Shown: positions 49,264 through 62,015 of the stretch, piece by piece
Numbering within the stretch: position 1 is the stretch's first letter
Layout: each line of letters opens with the position of its first letter
Assembly: GCA_038363925.1 (NCBI GenBank)
Contig: JAQQWL010000001.1
Coordinates: 496,001 to 560,000 of the forward strand
Direction of reading: 5' to 3'
Origin: Apiospora phragmitis
Lineage: Eukaryota; Ascomycota; Sordariomycetes; Amphisphaeriales; Apiosporaceae
Length of the DNA stretch: 64,000 bases
Made by a program: the position numbers and the translations under genes
Notes under the pieces: generated by a model
Told to the model about the DNA's origin: nothing
Seen by the model: only the letters and a program-made list of their open reading frames with translations
Database searches by the model: none

Positions 49264-51858
49264 TATAACGAACGCTATCTAGGTTTTAAAAGAAACTTAA
49301 TAAAACGTACTAAGGTTTATATTAATAATATAAGAGAGTATTTAAACGTGTAATAAAAGTAATGCTTTTATTAATATAATATATAATAGCCGGGTCGTAA
49401 CGTAATAATAAAGGTCGAGTGAAGGTATTTATATAATAAAGTTATTAAAGTTACTTACTTTATTAAGAAATTAAGATTAATACTTAAATTAATTATTAAA
49501 ATAAAAAGTATTTATATAAAATATATAAGGAATATTTATTATTATATATTTAATCCCTCTTTTATTAATTACGTTAGCTTAATAATCTTTACTAATTAAA
49601 CTAGTTAATAGTGCTACGGTTACCTCATGTAACGGCGACCTTTAAATTTAAATAGCCCTTAATAATATTATATATAAATTAGTATATAAGCTAGTTAGCT
49701 TTTAATTTATAATTAATTAAATAATACTATTTTTTTCTTTTTCTTTTCTTCTTTTCGATAAGTCGTAAACTTAACGAGTTAATATTATAACGCGCGATTT
49801 AAAATATTATAAATAGCTTATTAATAAAATAAGCCGCTAAAAAGTATAATATCTTTAAAATAACTCTAAAGGTTTAAATTTATAACTATAAAACTATAAA
49901 ATAACGAAATAAGTCCTTCTAGGCCTTAATAATAACGGAAGAGTTTTAGATTATAACTTAGTGCCTTGCGTAATATAATCTAGGCTGCTTACCGGCGTAC
50001 GTTATTTTCCGGATATTCGCTTAACAAATTTTTTAAACTAACGAGATTAATATAATACTCGGTAAGTATTAAGTTAAAAGATTTATTACTCGTTATTTAT
50101 TTATTAATATTACTTTTTTTAAAAGGATAAACTTCTTAAGGCTTAACGTAACTTCTATAAAAAAAATTATCGAGGTTTTTAAGCGGCTTAATAATTTTAT
50201 TTTAAAATCGATCCCTTCGGAGTTTCGGTTTAATATCGATTAGATCGGTAACTAGCTCGGCTATAAAATGAATATAATAGTTATTAAATTTATTAAAATA
50301 AAGAGAATATTAATTATAAATTCTTTTAATTAAAAATAAGCTTTTATAATTAAATATAATAACGTTTTAAGTTAAGTTTTACCTTTTTTTATTATATTTA
50401 AAGGTTAATAAGTTTAATAATAATAGTTTTTAAAAAAAGAGGACTCGTTAATAAATATTATAAAGGATTAAGTTTTTACGGTATTTTTTAAAGGCTAAAT
50501 TAATAAAGAACTAGCCTTAATATAATTAAATAAAGTTTTTATCTTTTATATAAAGCTTAAAAATAAAGATTAATAATAGTTTATTATTTTAAATAGCTAC
50601 GTTAATTATATAAATAAATATTTTATTATAACGTATTTAAAGTATAAAATATAGCTTCTTTTTTTTCCGGTATACTTATTATATTTATTATAACCTTTAA
50701 ATTTAAATCTTTTTAATATATTAAAGGATATTTATTACCGGAAAGTAATTTTATATTATATAAAGTTTAATAATATAAATATAAATAGAAAAGACTTTTT
50801 TTAATATTATAAATTAATTAAAAGATTTATTTTTCGGCCGTATATAATAATTAGCGGCTAAGCCGTAATTAATATATTTCTTCGCGATATTAATAAGCCT
50901 TTTAATAGTTAAAACCGGAAAATAGAAGACTAAATAAAAGTAAAACTATTTAAGCCTCCTTTTAACGTTTTTAATAAATAATTCTTTTTTATAACGTTAT
51001 TAATATTTACGATTAACCGCTAAATTAAAAAGTTAGCGGATACGCTTAATAACAATATTATTATTTTTAATAGTATAACGCGTCGGGCTTTATTTTAAAA
51101 GAGTTTAAATATTATAAACGGCTAGATCGGCTAATTAAAGTACGAGAAATTATTTTTAAAAAGTAATTTAAAGAAAAAAAGAGGTAAAAAAAAGAAAAGA
51201 ATAATATTTAACCTTAATTAAAAGTTTATATATATATAAGATATTATAATAATTAAAAAGGAAATAAATAACGTTATATTAAAACCTTAAGCTATTACTC
51301 TTTTATTATTAACGTCGAAGGCCGTTATAATTAAATCTAACTTTAAATTTAAGATTAAAAGTGGTATAAAAGCGTTTCGAGATTAAAACGATGTTTTTAA
51401 AATTTTATATAAATTTTTAATTAAATTATTCGTATTATTATTATATAATAATATTATTAGTTTTTAAGGTCGCCGTTATATAAGGTGGCCGTAGCACCGT
51501 TAGCTAGCTTATATTTAATATTACTTAATAATTATAATTAAGCTACTTAGTACTATCCTAATGAGTTGCGTCTTATCTCATCGTTACGTGACTTATTTCT
51601 AGCTATCCATGTTGCTCTGTTTATTCCTGCCTGCCCATGGCTGGCTGGCCTTGTCGTACTGTCATCGTGGTGTTAGTCATCGTGGTGTTGTGGCGGTGTA
51701 GCGGGGTTTGTTATCGTAGGTGTGTTCGTTATCCTAGGTGGGTTCGTCAGCGCTAACCGGTGGGGTAAGTCTTGGTGCTGGTTTTCGTAGGCGCCACGGG
51801 ATATCGTGTCGCCGTGCCGAGGGTGGGTCTAGCCGCATAATTAGGTTAGGTCGTAATA
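49264..51858. repeat. Solo LTR inserted in a pogo element and itself interrupted
   Basis: The LTR begins TATAACGAACGCTATC and ends GTCGTAATA. Flanks TTTTT and CTCTT agree with a 5 bp duplication after C-to-T decay. Element E (49599-51509) sits inside. The part after E (51540-51858) is GC-normal. Confidence 0.75.
49599..51509 (+). mobile_element. pogo/Fot-like transposon E, family 2 (1911 bp, dead)
   Basis: TIRs end ...CCGTTAGCTAGCT (left copy decayed), TA at 49597-98 and 51510-11. The plus strand has FRFNID followed by a stop where ETG is expected (50225-50245), and a decayed SSHLLQPLD-type block (YLLYLL, PLNLNLFNILK) near 50680-50730. Confidence 0.8.
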
Positions 51859-52380
51859 CTCTTTCGGCCTACTTTTATTTTAAGAATTAAAAACTTTAAA
51901 TAATTTAATTAAAGCTTAATTTTAAACCGAATACGTAAGAAATTAAATTACGCGGTATTAAAATAGCTCTTTAATATTAAGTTTCGCTAAACTTAATTAA
52001 ATTATAAAAAATATAATATAAGTAATATACCGGCTTATTCTTTTAAAAAGTAAAGGAACTACATTATAAGAAAGAAATATATTACTTAACCGGCGCCGCC
52101 GTATATAAAAAACGGCTATAAAATAAAAGATTATTTTATATATAAATTAAAAAAAGCTTATAGTTTTAAAGGGATATTAATAAATAATTATAAAATAAAT
52201 CGCGCTAAAATAGTGATCGTATAAAAAGGCTTAAAACGCGCCCGCGGCGCTATAAAATCTACGGGGAGCCCGGGCATAATACGCGCACCTATTAAAACGA
52301 TATAAATATATTTAAAGATAAAAATTCCGATTAATTCTAATATATTAAATACGTTATAACGGAATTAATATATAAGGTTA
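51859..52380 (+). mobile_element. 3' part of the interrupted family-4 pogo element
   Basis: Continues the element broken at 49263: the AAGAATTAAAAAC stretch onward is collinear with 57130-57680, including the GGCGCCGCCGTATA motif. Confidence 0.62.
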
Positions 52381-55250
52381 GCGTATATAATAAATTCGGT
52401 TATTTAATAAATTCGCTTATAATGTACGTTATTTAATATAAATTTAAAAATATAAGTAAAAATTTAACTATTAAAATTAAAAACATCGATTTTAATATTA
52501 AAAAAAAACCTTTATTTATATTTATATATAAACTTAGCTAGGAGTACGAATAAGCTTTAAAAGAATATATTATTAAAAACCTTAAAAAAGAGTTATATAA
52601 CCATTTATATTATTAATAAACTTCCTTGTCCTTTTCGTCTCGAAAAAAAGCAAAGACGAGAAACTTAAATAGCATATATATATTAATTATTAAAAGCTTA
52701 ACGAAATTATTATTAAAAACCGGCACCCCTTACTCTTAATCGGCGACTTATAAAATAAGCTATTATACGCTAAGATCTTTATAATACTTAACCTCTTTAA
52801 TATATATAACTTAATCCGGATTAAAAAAAAGAATAAAAAACCGCGTTTTAAATTAAATATAAACACTTTAAGTATTAATTTATATCGTTTAATTTAATTA
52901 ATATATTAATTAGTTTTTAAATAATAATTAACTATATATTATACGAATGCTTCGATAAGTTCGTTATAATATATTTCGATAATATCTTAATTTATTCCGA
53001 AAACGATGAGATAGTATTAAGAGCACGTAAAACTAGTACTTTAAAAGTTATAGGACGCTAATTTATTAATTAATTTAAAAAAAATCGAATGCTACTAACG
53101 ATTCGTTACTTTCGTAAAATATATAATATCTTTAGGCGAAATTCGAATAAAACTTTTAAGAATCTTAATAATTAAAGAATAGCTTATGCTTATAAGCGTT
53201 ATAAAAGTTAAATCCTTTTTAAAATTAACTAATTATTACCGGATTTTTATTACTAGATTTAATAAGATAACAACGTTTCTAACGAACTTAATAAAGAAGG
53301 ATAAATTCGATAAACGAAAAAAGAAGCCGAAGCCTTTTACGATATTAAAGAGTGAATTCTTAACGAATTAATATTTCGCGTAATAAACTTTATTAAACTT
53401 TTTAAAATTAAGATTAATGTATTAGATTATGCGATTAAAAGATAGTTAAATTAACGAGACGATAACGAGAAGTTATATCTTATCGTATTCTTTTTAAAAA
53501 AGTTTAATAAACTAGAGTTTAATTATTAAATTTATAATAAAGAATTGATAATTATTATTAAAACTTATAAAGAATAAAGATATTATTTTAGCGGGATAAT
53601 AAAATTAATAAAGGTTTATATTAATTATAAAAACTTTATAATATTTATTATTATTAAAGAATTAAATAAATAATAAGTATAATAGTTTAAATTCTTTTTA
53701 AGGTTTAAACTTATTATTATTTATTAAAAAGGTAATGAGAACGGCCGCGTCGACGTATTAAGCCGATAAGTAAACTATTAAGAAGAAGTTTTATTCGAAA
53801 CGCGAACTATCTTAACTTACGATCGAAACGATAACCTCGTGTTATTATAATAACTAAACGTTACGACCCACGTTTAATATAATAATAATTAGGTCGCTAA
53901 ATTTTAATAATTTAGTTAAACCCTCGATCTCGCCGACTATATTAAAGATTATTTCGAGAACCGAAACGGTCTCACCTTTTACTAAAATAAGATCTATATC
54001 CTTAAGTAGTGTCGTAAAGATTTTATTAAAGAATTTTATAAGCACTTTATATATAGATATTAAAAAGTATTTAAACCTTAAAACGAATTATTAAATAATT
54101 TAATTACGAAAACCTTAAATTAATTATAATTAAAGTAATTCATAAATACGACTTATATAATAAAACTAAGGCTATTTAATATTAATTATATAAAGAACTA
54201 TAACTAATTCTATCGCTAGATAAAGTATAAAAAATAATCGCGCTTAATTTCGTAATTAAGCTACCTTTATTAAAAAACCCTTAAATAAAGTTAGCTACGA
54301 TAGCATCTTAATAATTATAAATAAACTTATAAAATATACTTACTTTTTATTATATAAAAAGTTTAACGATACTAGCGACCTAGCTTACACGTTCCTCCGA
54401 ACGATCTTTAACTAGTACGGGCTACCCGAGATAATTATCTCTAATAGAAATAAATTATTTACCGCTAAGTTTTAAAAATTACTAATAATATAACTCGGTA
54501 TTAAATATAAGCTATCCACGGCTTATCACCCTTAAATAGATAAAGAAACCGCGCGGATAAATTAAACCTTAGAATAATACTTACGCTATTACGTTAATTA
54601 CGAATAAATTAATTAAGTATAATTATTATTTATAACTTAATTCGTTTATAATAACGCGGATAACGAAATTATACGCACGTTATTATATCGAATAAACTAT
54701 AAGTATAATGTAGAGATTATTAAGAAACCTTTAAAAGGAGAGCTAGTATTAATCGTAACTATATAAGTTAAAAAATTAAAAGAATTCTAAATTATATTAT
54801 AATAAAACTTTATCTTTTTTAATAACAGATAAAGAAATACGCCGACTAAATTAAATTAAAGAAACTAATTTTAAAGGAGGGAAAAAAAAGTTTACCTTTT
54901 ACGGCGAAATATTAAAATTAAGCGACTAAGCGATAAACTAGACTTTAAAAAAATCGGATTATTTAAAATCGCGGAAATTATTTTAAAAACTAATTATTAA
55001 TTATCGTTATTTAAAATAATACGAATATACTTAATATTTTATATCTTATTATTTAAACTAGCGGTTAAAAACACCTTAATTAATATATAATTAAAAGTCG
55101 TAATAAATTAATATATAATTAAAAGTCGTAATAAATTAATATTAATATAAAATCGAGAAAATTATTAATAAAAGAAAAACTAAATAAAACCTTTAATATT
55201 TCGTTTAATAAAAAGGTTACTTATTAAAAAATAATACTTAAAAACTTAAG
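52380..55250 (+). mobile_element. Gypsy pol remains (reverse transcriptase to integrase), copy G2
   Basis: Plus strand: RT palm around 52610-52700 (FLVLFVSKKSKDEKLK), catalytic box YFDNILIYSENDE at 52965-53012 with the second Asp changed to Asn (G-to-A), NYYRIFITRFNKIT near 53230, GNENGRVDVLSR near 53730-53770, integrase core near 54400-54560 (YGLPEIIISN, then STAYHP). Dense stops. Same lineage as G1, opposite strand. Confidence 0.82.
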
Positions 55251-55269
55251 AAATCCCTAGCGAACACTG

Positions 55270-55690
55270 CGGAGGAACTTCGGAAGTTCGAATAATAATA
55301 GGAGATACTAAGGGACCTAGGCCTTTAAAATTAGCTAGGCCTAAAGAGGACTAGTCTATATCGATAAGGACGCCTAAGTTCTAGAGGTTATTAATTAAAT
55401 AACCCTCGTAGTTATCTAGCGTAGGTAGGATATTATTCTCTTTATTTAACTCCTTTATACTACGATTAAATAAGTCGGCGCCCCTTTCCTTCACCTTTCG
55501 ACGAATCTTTCGAATTCGTAATAATCGATCGGCCGCCTCGGCGAGCTAAGATTAAAGCTTAGCTAGCTTTAAATAAAGCGATAAGAGCTTCTCGCTCTCG
55601 TCCTCTTTATTCGCGTTTAATTTTCGCTACTGTTTTAAAACCTTTTCTAAGAACGAAATAATTAAAAAACCGTTATATAAACGACCGCGA
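55270..55690 (-). pseudogene. Antisense coiled-coil reading frame inside gypsy copy G2
   Basis: Opposite to pol, between integrase and the 3' LTR. The minus strand reads FLEKVLKQ, KEDESEKLLSLYLKLAKL, LAEAADRLLRIRKIRRKV, KERGADLFNRSIKELNKE, then NYEGYLINNL and NLGVLIDID, with few stops. It has a heptad pattern and a conserved RKIRRKVKERGxxLF block like known fungal hypothetical proteins. It sits in the same place as the antisense frame of G1. Confidence 0.62.
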
Positions 55691-55955
55691 TTTATATACT
55701 TCTCGTAACGAGAAAAATAATTTAAAATATAATAATTTAGTTTTTTATTTTTAAAAAAATATAAAAAAAATATAATTATAAAAAAATAATATTCGTAAAC
55801 TTTAATGGAAAATTTCTCGATACGATTTAAAACTATAATAAATATATATTATATAAAAAAAAGGGAACTTATAGAATCTTAATATAATAATATACGATAA
55901 GTATTTCTAATAATTAACTATTTTAAAAATAAAATAATAAAGAGAAGAGGGATAA

Positions 55956-56604
55956 TATTACGACTTAACTCGACGACGTAGCTAGTACCTACCTTCGGGA
56001 CGGAATTAAAATAACTCGAAACACTTACGAATTAATAAATAATTATTAACTCCGCTAGTTAACACTTATAACCTTATTTATAATAATAAGAATTTATTAT
56101 ATTAATTATAATAACCGATATTACGACGATAAACGTATACGGCTAACTTAGGGTAGTACTCGAAGGGTAATATAAAGTAGATAAATAAAAATAAACGAGC
56201 AGAGATAGCTAATATAAATTAAATAAATAGAAAGAAGTTACGTATTAATAAAATAAAGAGCGATAAGATCACGACGCTCTTAATAATCCGGCGTAGATTA
56301 ATAAAAGAGGGATTAAATATATAACGATAAATAATTCCTTATATATTTTATATAAACATTTTTTATTTTAATAATTAATTTAAATAATAATATTAACTTA
56401 TTAATAAAGTAAACAGCTTTAAAGAAATTATTATAAATCCTTCTAAATTTATATACCTTAATTACCTTTATTCTTATAGCTATTATATATTATATTAATA
56501 AAAGCGGACTTTTATTACACGTTTAAATACTCTCTCGTATTATTAATATAAACCCTAGTACGTCGATTTAGGTTTCCTTTAAAACTTAGATAACGTTCGT
56601 TATA
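55956..56604. repeat. LTR at the 3' side of gypsy copy G2
   Basis: 649 bp, starts TATTACGACTTAACTCG and ends CGTTCGTTATA: the inverted form of the G1 LTR, as expected for a plus-strand element. Confidence 0.82.
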
Positions 56605-57690
56605 AAAACGTACTTCTCTTTTTAATATAAAAATAACTTATTACTAAAAGACTAGGTGATTATAATTTTTAAAAATAGCTAAACTATGAATAAAAAAGGC
56701 GAGAACTAGATTCGATATTTTAATTAATATATTAAGTTTCGTATAAAAGGTCGTTATCGCCTCTTAATTTTAAACGGTTACGAAAGCTACTACTCGATAA
56801 CTTTCGAGTTTTATTATAAAAAGAACTCAATTATTATACTTTATATACTTTCTTATTCGTCGCATAAGCTCTAGCCTTTTAATATCGGCTGTTTTCGTAT
56901 ATTAAAAAAAGTGTACGAGAAAGAAATTAAAGGTTTTATACGGGCGTATATTACTTATATCTTTAAAGAGGACTTTTTACTAGCGATTTTAAAAGCGTTC
57001 TAAGCGACTTTTATCGTTTCGAATATATAAAAAGGCTTTTAAAAAATAAGACTCGTTTTATATAATTTAGAATACATTATTTTAAAGTTAAATATAAAGT
57101 TACGTATTTTAATACCTTTTAAAACGTCTTTTAGCTTATTTATCCTTTAAGAATTAAAAACCTTAAATAATTTAATTAAAGCTTAGTTTTAAACCGAATA
57201 CGTTTAAAACCTTATTATATAATATTAAAATAACTTTCCGATATTTATTTTAATTAACTTTAACTAGATTATAAAAGCTATAATATAAGTTATATACCGA
57301 GTTACTCTTTTAAAAGGTAAGAACGCGATACTTTAAAAGGTAAATAAGATACTTAGCCGGCGCCGCCGTATAAAAAAAACGGCTATAAAATAGAAGATCA
57401 TTTCGTATATAAGTTAAAAAAGACTTATAGTTTTAAAAAAACGTTAATAACTAGTTATAAAACGAATTATATCGAAAGAATAATTATATAAAAACGTTTA
57501 AAACACGCTTATAACGCTATAAGATTTATAAAAAGCTCGAGTATAATACGCGTACTTATTAAAATAATATAAAAACCTTTAAAAACAATAATTATTAATA
57601 TATTTAATTAGTTTTAAACGTTATAATTAAATTAATTTATAACTTATAAGGCTTAATAATAAAAAGTGCGCAGCTCGCTTATATATGTAG
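56605..57690 (+). mobile_element. pogo-type transposon, family 4, 3' fragment
   Basis: Begins right at the LTR edge, mid-transposase; contains the GCF-type C-terminal block (VYEKEIKGFIRAYITYIFK) near 56905-56970 and the non-coding tail shared with 51859-52380. Confidence 0.65.
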
Positions 57691-57705
57691 CTCGCTTATA
57701 AGGTA

Positions 57706-59592
57706 AGCTAGCTAACGGTGCTACGGTTACCTTATATAAAGGCGACCTTAAAAATTAATAATAATATTATATAATAATAATACGAATAATTTAATTAAAA
57801 ATTAATACAAAATCTTAAAAATACCGTTTCAGTCTCGAAACGCTTTTATAACACTTTTAATTTTAGATTTAAAGTCAGATTTAATTACAACGGCTTCCGG
57901 CGCCGACGATAGAAAAGTAACAGCCTGGGGTTCCGATATAACGCTATTCATCTCCCTCTTAACTGCCATAATATCTTATATACGCGTAAATTTCTAGTTA
58001 AAGTTAAATATTACTTTTTTCCTCTTTTTACCTCTTTTTTTTCTTTAGATTACTTTTTAAAAGTAACTTCTCGTATTCTAATTAACCGATCTAATTGTTT
58101 AAAATATTTAGATTTTTTTAAAGCTTTCGAAATAAAACTCGACGCGTCGCGTTATTAAAAGTAATATTATTATTATTAAACGTATCCGCTAACTCTTTAA
58201 TTTAGCGGTTAATTATAAGTATTAATAACGTTAAGAAGAGGTTTAAATAGTTTTATTTCTATTTAGTCTTTTATTCTCCGGTTCCGGCTATTAAAAGGCT
58301 TATTAATATCGCGAGGGAATATATTAATTATAGCTTAGCCGCTAGTTATTATATACGGCCGAAAAGTAAACCTTTTAATTAGTTCGTAATATTAAAAAAA
58401 GTTACTCTTATTTATATTTATATTATTAAACTTTATATAATATAGGGTTATTTTTTAATAATAAATATCCTTTAATATATTAAAAGGATTAAAATCTAAA
58501 AGTTATAATAAATATAATAAATATGCCGGAAAGAAGAGAAGGTATATCTTATACTTTAAATACGTTATAATAAAGTTCTCGTTTACGTAGCTAGCGTAGC
58601 TATTTAAAATAATAAACCGTTATTAATCCTCGTTTTTAAGCTTTATATAAAGTATAAAAACTTTATTTAATTATATTATAGCTAGCTCCTTATTAATCTA
58701 GCTTTTAAAGGATATCGTAAAAACTTAATCCTCTATAATATTCGTTAACGAGTCCTCTTTTTCTAAAAACTATTACTATTAAACTTATTAACCTTTAAAT
58801 ATAATAAAAAGAGGTAAGGCTCGGCTTAAAGCGTTATTATATTTAATTATAAAAGCTTATTTTCAATTAAAAAAATTTATAACTAATATTTTTTTTATTT
58901 TAATAAGTTTAATAATTATTATATTCGTTTTATAGCCGAGCTAATTACCGATCTCGTCGATATTAAACCGAAACTCGGGAGGGATCGATTTTAAAATAAA
59001 ATTATTAAGCCGCTCGAAAAACTTAATAATTTTCTTTACAAAAGTTATATTAAGTTTTAAGAAATCTATCCTTTTAAAAAAAGTAATATTAATAAATAAA
59101 TAGCGAGTAATAAATCTTTTAATTTAATACTTATCGAGTATTATATTAATCTCGTTAATTTAAAAAATTCGTTAGGCGAATATTTAAAAAATAACGTAAA
59201 CCGGTAAGCAGCTTAAATTATATTACGTAAGGTACTAAGTTATAATCTAAAACTCTTCCGCTATTATTAAGGCTTAGAAGGACTTATTCCGTTATTTTAT
59301 AGTTTTACGGTCGTAAATCTAAGCCTTTAGAATTATTCTAAAGATATTATACTTCTCGGCGGCTTATTTTATTAACGAGCTATTTATAACATTTTAAATC
59401 GCGCGTTATAATATTAACTCGTTAAGTTTACGGCCTATTAAAAAGAGGGGGAAAAAAAAGATAATATTATTTAATTAACTATAAATTAAAAACTAACTAG
59501 TTTATATATTAATTTATATATAATACTATTAGGGGCTATTTAAATTTAAGGGTCGCCGTTGTATAAGGTGACCGTAGCACCGTTAGCTAGCT
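57706..59592 (-). mobile_element. pogo/Fot-like transposon F, family 2 (1887 bp, dead)
   Basis: Inverted relative to E. TIR AGCTAGCTAACGGTGC at the left, matching inverse at the right, TA at 57704-05 and 59593-94. Collinear with E when reverse-complemented. Confidence 0.82.
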
Positions 59593-59594
59593 TA

Positions 59595-60078
59595 CGTTAT
59601 TAAGAAATAATAATTAAAAATTAACCGCTATAAATTTTCTTTTTAATCTCTTTTTTTAAAAACTCTTTATTCGTAAGGCTAATAAAGCCTTTAACGAATA
59701 AACTAATAAAATCGCGAGCCTCGAAGCTTAAATTAATTATTTTTAAGCTAAAGTTAATAAGAAAACTATTAAGATACGTTAAAAGGTAAGAATAATACCG
59801 GGATAGCGATTTATTTATATAGCTGATATACGACGGGCTAAGTAGAGGTTAAAGGGTAGGGTCGTATTTAAAGACGAATCCACCGACGTTAAGGTGTTAA
59901 GTAAGACGCAGAACGATATAAAAGGAATAAAAAACGATAAAAAACGGAGATAAAAGATTATATTATTATTAAAAATATTAAAAAATAATATATCTTAACT
60001 AATTTTAGTTATAAAAATAACTTAAATTAAAAAAGTATATTTAATAAGGTTTCTAGTCCGCGAAGGGGTGCTTTAGTT
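59595..60078 (+). mobile_element. Truncated Fot1-like copy D (family of A, B, C)
   Basis: The right TIR ...GGGGTGCTTTAGTT ends at 60078 with TA after it. About 480 bases match the transposase C-terminal side of A and C in reverse complement. The left side is lost where element F ends. Confidence 0.75.
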
Positions 60079-60080
60079 TA

Positions 60081-60898
60081 TATATTACTAAGCTATTTAT
60101 TAGCCCTCTTTTATTTAAAAATAATAATCGAAAGTAATCGAAAGAGATAACACAAGCCTTAACTAGTTTTAAAATAAAGCCCTTACACTTATCTTAACTC
60201 CTTTAACTAATAGTGTATTATAGTTAATATTAAAAAAGTGTATTAATTTAAAGCGCTAGATTCGACACTTTTATTAATTAAGTTAAAACGACCTTATTAT
60301 ATAACACTAGCTATTTAAAAAGATTTATAAAAAATATTAAGAGAAGGATTATTTATTAATTAATACGGCATTAATTTATAGTTTTTAAAAGAGAAATTAA
60401 AGCTTATAAAGCTACGAAAAAAGCGAAGGGTATAAATTAATTCGAATTTAAAATTTATATTAATTAAAAGTATATAATATATAAAAGAGAGATTAAATTA
60501 AGTTAAAATTAAAGAATCGAATTTTAAAAAATCTATTATATTTATTACTAAAAGCGATTACATTATAGTTTAAAATTAAAGGAATAATTACTATTTAAAG
60601 TTAGTGGTTAATTTATACCATTAATTTTTTAAGGTGGTCAATTATGGGGTTACGAACATTATTTCAGTCCTGGACAGTGCTACACCACAAATAGGTCTCT
60701 GGAGCACCAATACCAAGTTTATATATAGATTGCGGCTATAACGTCTCGCTTCTTATCCCAACATACCTTCGTGGAAAGGGACATCTAACTTGTGACTTGT
60801 CCCCCAAATGCCCCGGAAGACTAGGCAGTGGATGCGCCGTAGAATTAGGGCCACTCGACCTTGCGCATGGATAGATATGGTGGTGGTGGAACCCACCA
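60081..60898. other. Right edge of the RIP desert
   Basis: AT-rich decayed DNA to about 60630, then abrupt return to normal composition; the rest is the 3' flank of the next gene. Confidence 0.5.
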
Positions 60899-61695
60899 TC
60901 ATTTATCTTCCTTCTTCTCGGCAGCTTTCTTAGTTCTCTTTCTCTGCTTGTTAGCCTTAGGCTTCGTGATGCGGTCTTCGAGCTTTGCACTGGGCTGCAA
61001 TACCTTTGGCTTCCTCTTGCCATCTTGGAGCTTCTTGTGGCGAGGCTTGCGAGCAGACTTCTTCGCGATGGGCGCAAACGGCCGAGGTATATCGTCGTCT
61101 GCGACATACAAGTCGAGAAACCTACCTCCAGCAGCTGCGAGGGCTTCCTCTCTAGTAGTCCCCTCCTCGTCTTCTTTCAGCAGACCCGTGACCACTTGGT
61201 TGTTCTCGGCGCCGACCGTGACATAGACGCTGCCGTACACCATGCAGGTCTTTTCGTCGCTGCCGAAGCAGGCCCCGATAGACCACTGCGGCTTCTCGTC
61301 GGCGCCGTCGATGATGGCCGGCGGGTCTCTTCGCGGGGGCCGTGGATGATCCACATGTAGGTGAAGCCGAGGTGCGCGGCCAGTGTGGACAGCGCCGACT
61401 CGACCGAGTGCCCCGCGCGGTAGTCGTCCATCTGCAACAAGGCGTCCTGGTGGTACTGGCAGGTCCAGTTGAGGCTGACGCCCTTGGTGTCGACCTCCTT
61501 TTCACACCAGCTGGTGTCCCTGCTCTTGCCGTAGAAGGGGGTGTAGGCGCGCCCTTCAGGCTTATCGTCGCACCGGTTCCACTGTTTCCTTTGACTTACC
61601 TTGGAAGCAGCAATTGCTGTATTTGTAGGCTCTGTGCCGCTCGCAGCGGACTCCCCGGCTCCCTTGGGTTTGGCTGAGGACGTTGAGGCATCCAT
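60899..61695 (-). CDS. Hypothetical protein, Lys-rich C-terminus (frame broken by one base)
   Basis: ATG 61693-61695 (MDASTSSAKPKG); an in-frame ATG 11 codons upstream (61726-61728) is possible. A disordered Ser/Ala N-terminus is followed by a folded core: KQWNRCDDKPEGRAYTPFYG, CQYHQDALLQMDDY, STLAAHLGFTYMWIIHGP. At the GGG run 61323-61325 (one base short) the frame changes and continues IIDGADEKPQWSIGACFGS, MVYGSVYVTVGAENNQVVTG, EALAAAGGRFLDLYVADDD. The protein ends in a basic Lys/Arg-rich tail (KQRKRTKKAAEKKEDK) that could direct it to the nucleus. About 265 residues if joined. I recognise no family; function unknown. Confidence 0.65.
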
Positions 61696-62015
61696 CGTCG
61701 CGTTGCTCTGAATAGACTGAATCCGCATGTGAACTAGTTCTCAAATTCTTGCTGGGATTACCATTGTAGCTAAGAAATTAGTGGCAGACATGCCCTTCTT
61801 ATGTAAAGTACCTACTTGGTTAAAACAGCCATTGAGACACGACTAAGAAACCTGGCAAACCCCTCAGAGAAGCACAAAGGTCGATTACAATGACATAGTT
61901 TCCCTTTGGGTGTATACAGACACCAATTGGACCGTATTTATTTGACGAATTAGTCTGCCTTTGTTGTATTCCTGTTCAGTGTTCCTAAGAAACAAGGGAA
62001 GTCTCAACACCCAGC

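Noticed and set aside
26828..60640. Centromere, mitochondrial insertion or plasmid as explanation of the AT-rich block
   Set aside because: The block contains identifiable LTRs, TIRs and RT/integrase/transposase remnants with transition decay, so RIP of transposons explains it; no organellar genes are seen.
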